From: an uncultured Eubacteriales bacterium
Lineage (GTDB): Bacteria; Bacillota; Clostridia; Lachnospirales; Lachnospiraceae
NCBI GenBank assembly: GCA_900313765.1
Contig: OMSN01000108.1
Span: forward strand, 1-6,744
Length of the DNA stretch: 6,744 nucleotides
Direction: 5' to 3'
Part shown: in pieces, positions 6,251-6,744 of the stretch
Numbering within the stretch: the first letter of the stretch is position 1
Layout: each line of letters begins with the position of its first letter
Notes under the pieces: generated by a model
The model's input: the letters and a program-made list of their open reading frames with translations, nothing else
The model's database searches: none
Told to the model about the DNA's origin: nothing
Made by a program: the position numbers and the translations under genes

Positions 6251-6744
6251 TTATTTGATATAGCTTACATGCAGCAGCTCGTGTTCCTTGCCCTTGAGGA
6301 CAGTTGCGTACAGTTCGTCCATAAGCGGATTGTCCTGGGAGCGCTTGATGGTGCTGATGCGGTCTGTGCGATACAGGCCTTCGCCTCTCTTCTCTCTGTG
6401 ACGATGTGAGATGTACGGCTGTCCTGCGCCGCTGATGCATCCGCCCGGGCAGGCCATGACTTCCACCAGGTCGTAGTGTTTCTCACCGGACTTGATCTGT
6501 TCCATCAGGCGGTCTGCGTTGGCAAGGCCGCTGACAACAGCGATGTGATAGTCGTTGCCGCCGTAGTTTACGGTTGCTTCCTTCACATCTTTGAGGCCTC
6601 TGACTCCGAGGAAACTGATTGCCTGCAGTGTCCCTCTTGTGTTGTCGGATGCGATCTTACGGAGCACAGCTTCGGTTACGCCGCCGGTCACGCCGAAGAT
6701 CACGCCTGCGCCGGACATGGTGCCGAAAGGCATATCCACTGATT
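6251..6744 (-). CDS. hydA: [FeFe] hydrogenase catalytic subunit, C-terminal part (5' end outside window)
   Basis: About 164 codons are present and the frame is open to the window edge. The GTG at 6739 lies inside the gene and is not a start. The sequence shows FGTMSGAGVIFGVTGGVTEA near the beginning and the H-cluster signature EVMACPGGCISGAGQP (third conserved motif). Its two cysteines (residues 97 and 101, counting the GTG codon as 1) are ligands of the [4Fe-4S]-linked diiron site. A C-terminal small-subunit-like region follows, with LYRTD, a RSQDNPLMDELY block and HELLHVSY just before the stop. Such enzymes interconvert protons and H2, taking electrons from ferredoxin and/or NAD(P)H in fermenting anaerobes. 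The N-terminal cluster domains and the first two H-cluster motifs lie outside the window. A monomeric, NADP-reducing (hndD-like) or electron-bifurcating form therefore cannot be distinguished, and the symbol is generic. Confidence 0.92.
   Translation of the reverse strand, partial: SVDMPFGTMSGAGVIFGVTGGVTEAVLRKIASDNTRGTLQAISFLGVRGLKDVKEATVNYGGNDYHIAVVSGLANADRLMEQIKSGEKHYDLVEVMACPGGCISGAGQPYISHRHREKRGEGLYRTDRISTIKRSQDNPLMDELYATVLKGKEHELLHVSYIK

Noticed and set aside
6737..6739. GTG at 6739 as the start of a short 162-residue hydrogenase-like protein
   Set aside because: The frame is open upstream to the window edge and the conserved hydrogenase core continues there; it is an internal codon.

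Overview
The window looks like a chromosomal piece of an anaerobic Firmicute of the Clostridia (Lachnospiraceae-like). This is inferred from four things: the tail of an [FeFe] hydrogenase, strong AGGAGG-type ribosome binding sites, a CAP/BIG2/Ig-repeat surface protein of a kind common in gut clostridia, and a roughly balanced base composition. The species cannot be fixed from this sequence. Every gene I can support lies on the minus strand, so the genes are read from right to left. I found no RNA gene, CRISPR array, insertion sequence or prophage.

Layout in the direction of transcription. (1) 6744-6251 is the C-terminal part of an [FeFe] hydrogenase catalytic subunit, cut by the window edge and followed by a probable terminator (6181-6219). 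(2) 6145-5444 is a 233-residue protein of unknown function. Its C-terminal half resembles domains I associate with the ends of polymorphic toxins. (3) 5380-3188 is a 730-residue membrane sensor phosphatase (TM, dCache, TM, HAMP, SpoIIE/RsbU-type PP2C). It has a TTG start behind a perfect AGGAGG and a promoter candidate inside the end of the preceding gene. (4) 3191-2235 is a membrane protein of the DUF218 (YdcF/SanA/ElyC) family that overlaps the phosphatase by 4 nt (GTGA), so the two form a coupled pair. A perfect 16-bp inverted repeat (2175-2214) closes this operon. (5) 2108-939 encodes a secreted CAP-domain protein with a BIG2 domain and one Ig-like module, ending at TAG. The same reading frame then runs on to base 1 as further Ig-like modules, interrupted only by that TAG and by one TAA.

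The phosphatase and the DUF218 protein probably work together: an external ligand sensed by the dCache domain would control dephosphorylation of a partner, presumably an anti-sigma-factor antagonist encoded elsewhere. The DUF218 protein would act in the envelope.

The most unusual point is the broken surface-protein gene. A perfect 24-bp tandem duplication (871-894 and 895-918) creates a TAA exactly at its junction. Removing the 8 extra codons restores the regular 75-78-residue module spacing. I read this as recent decay of a once intact large surface protein, with readthrough or an assembly error as alternatives. I did not find a clear new multi-gene system.
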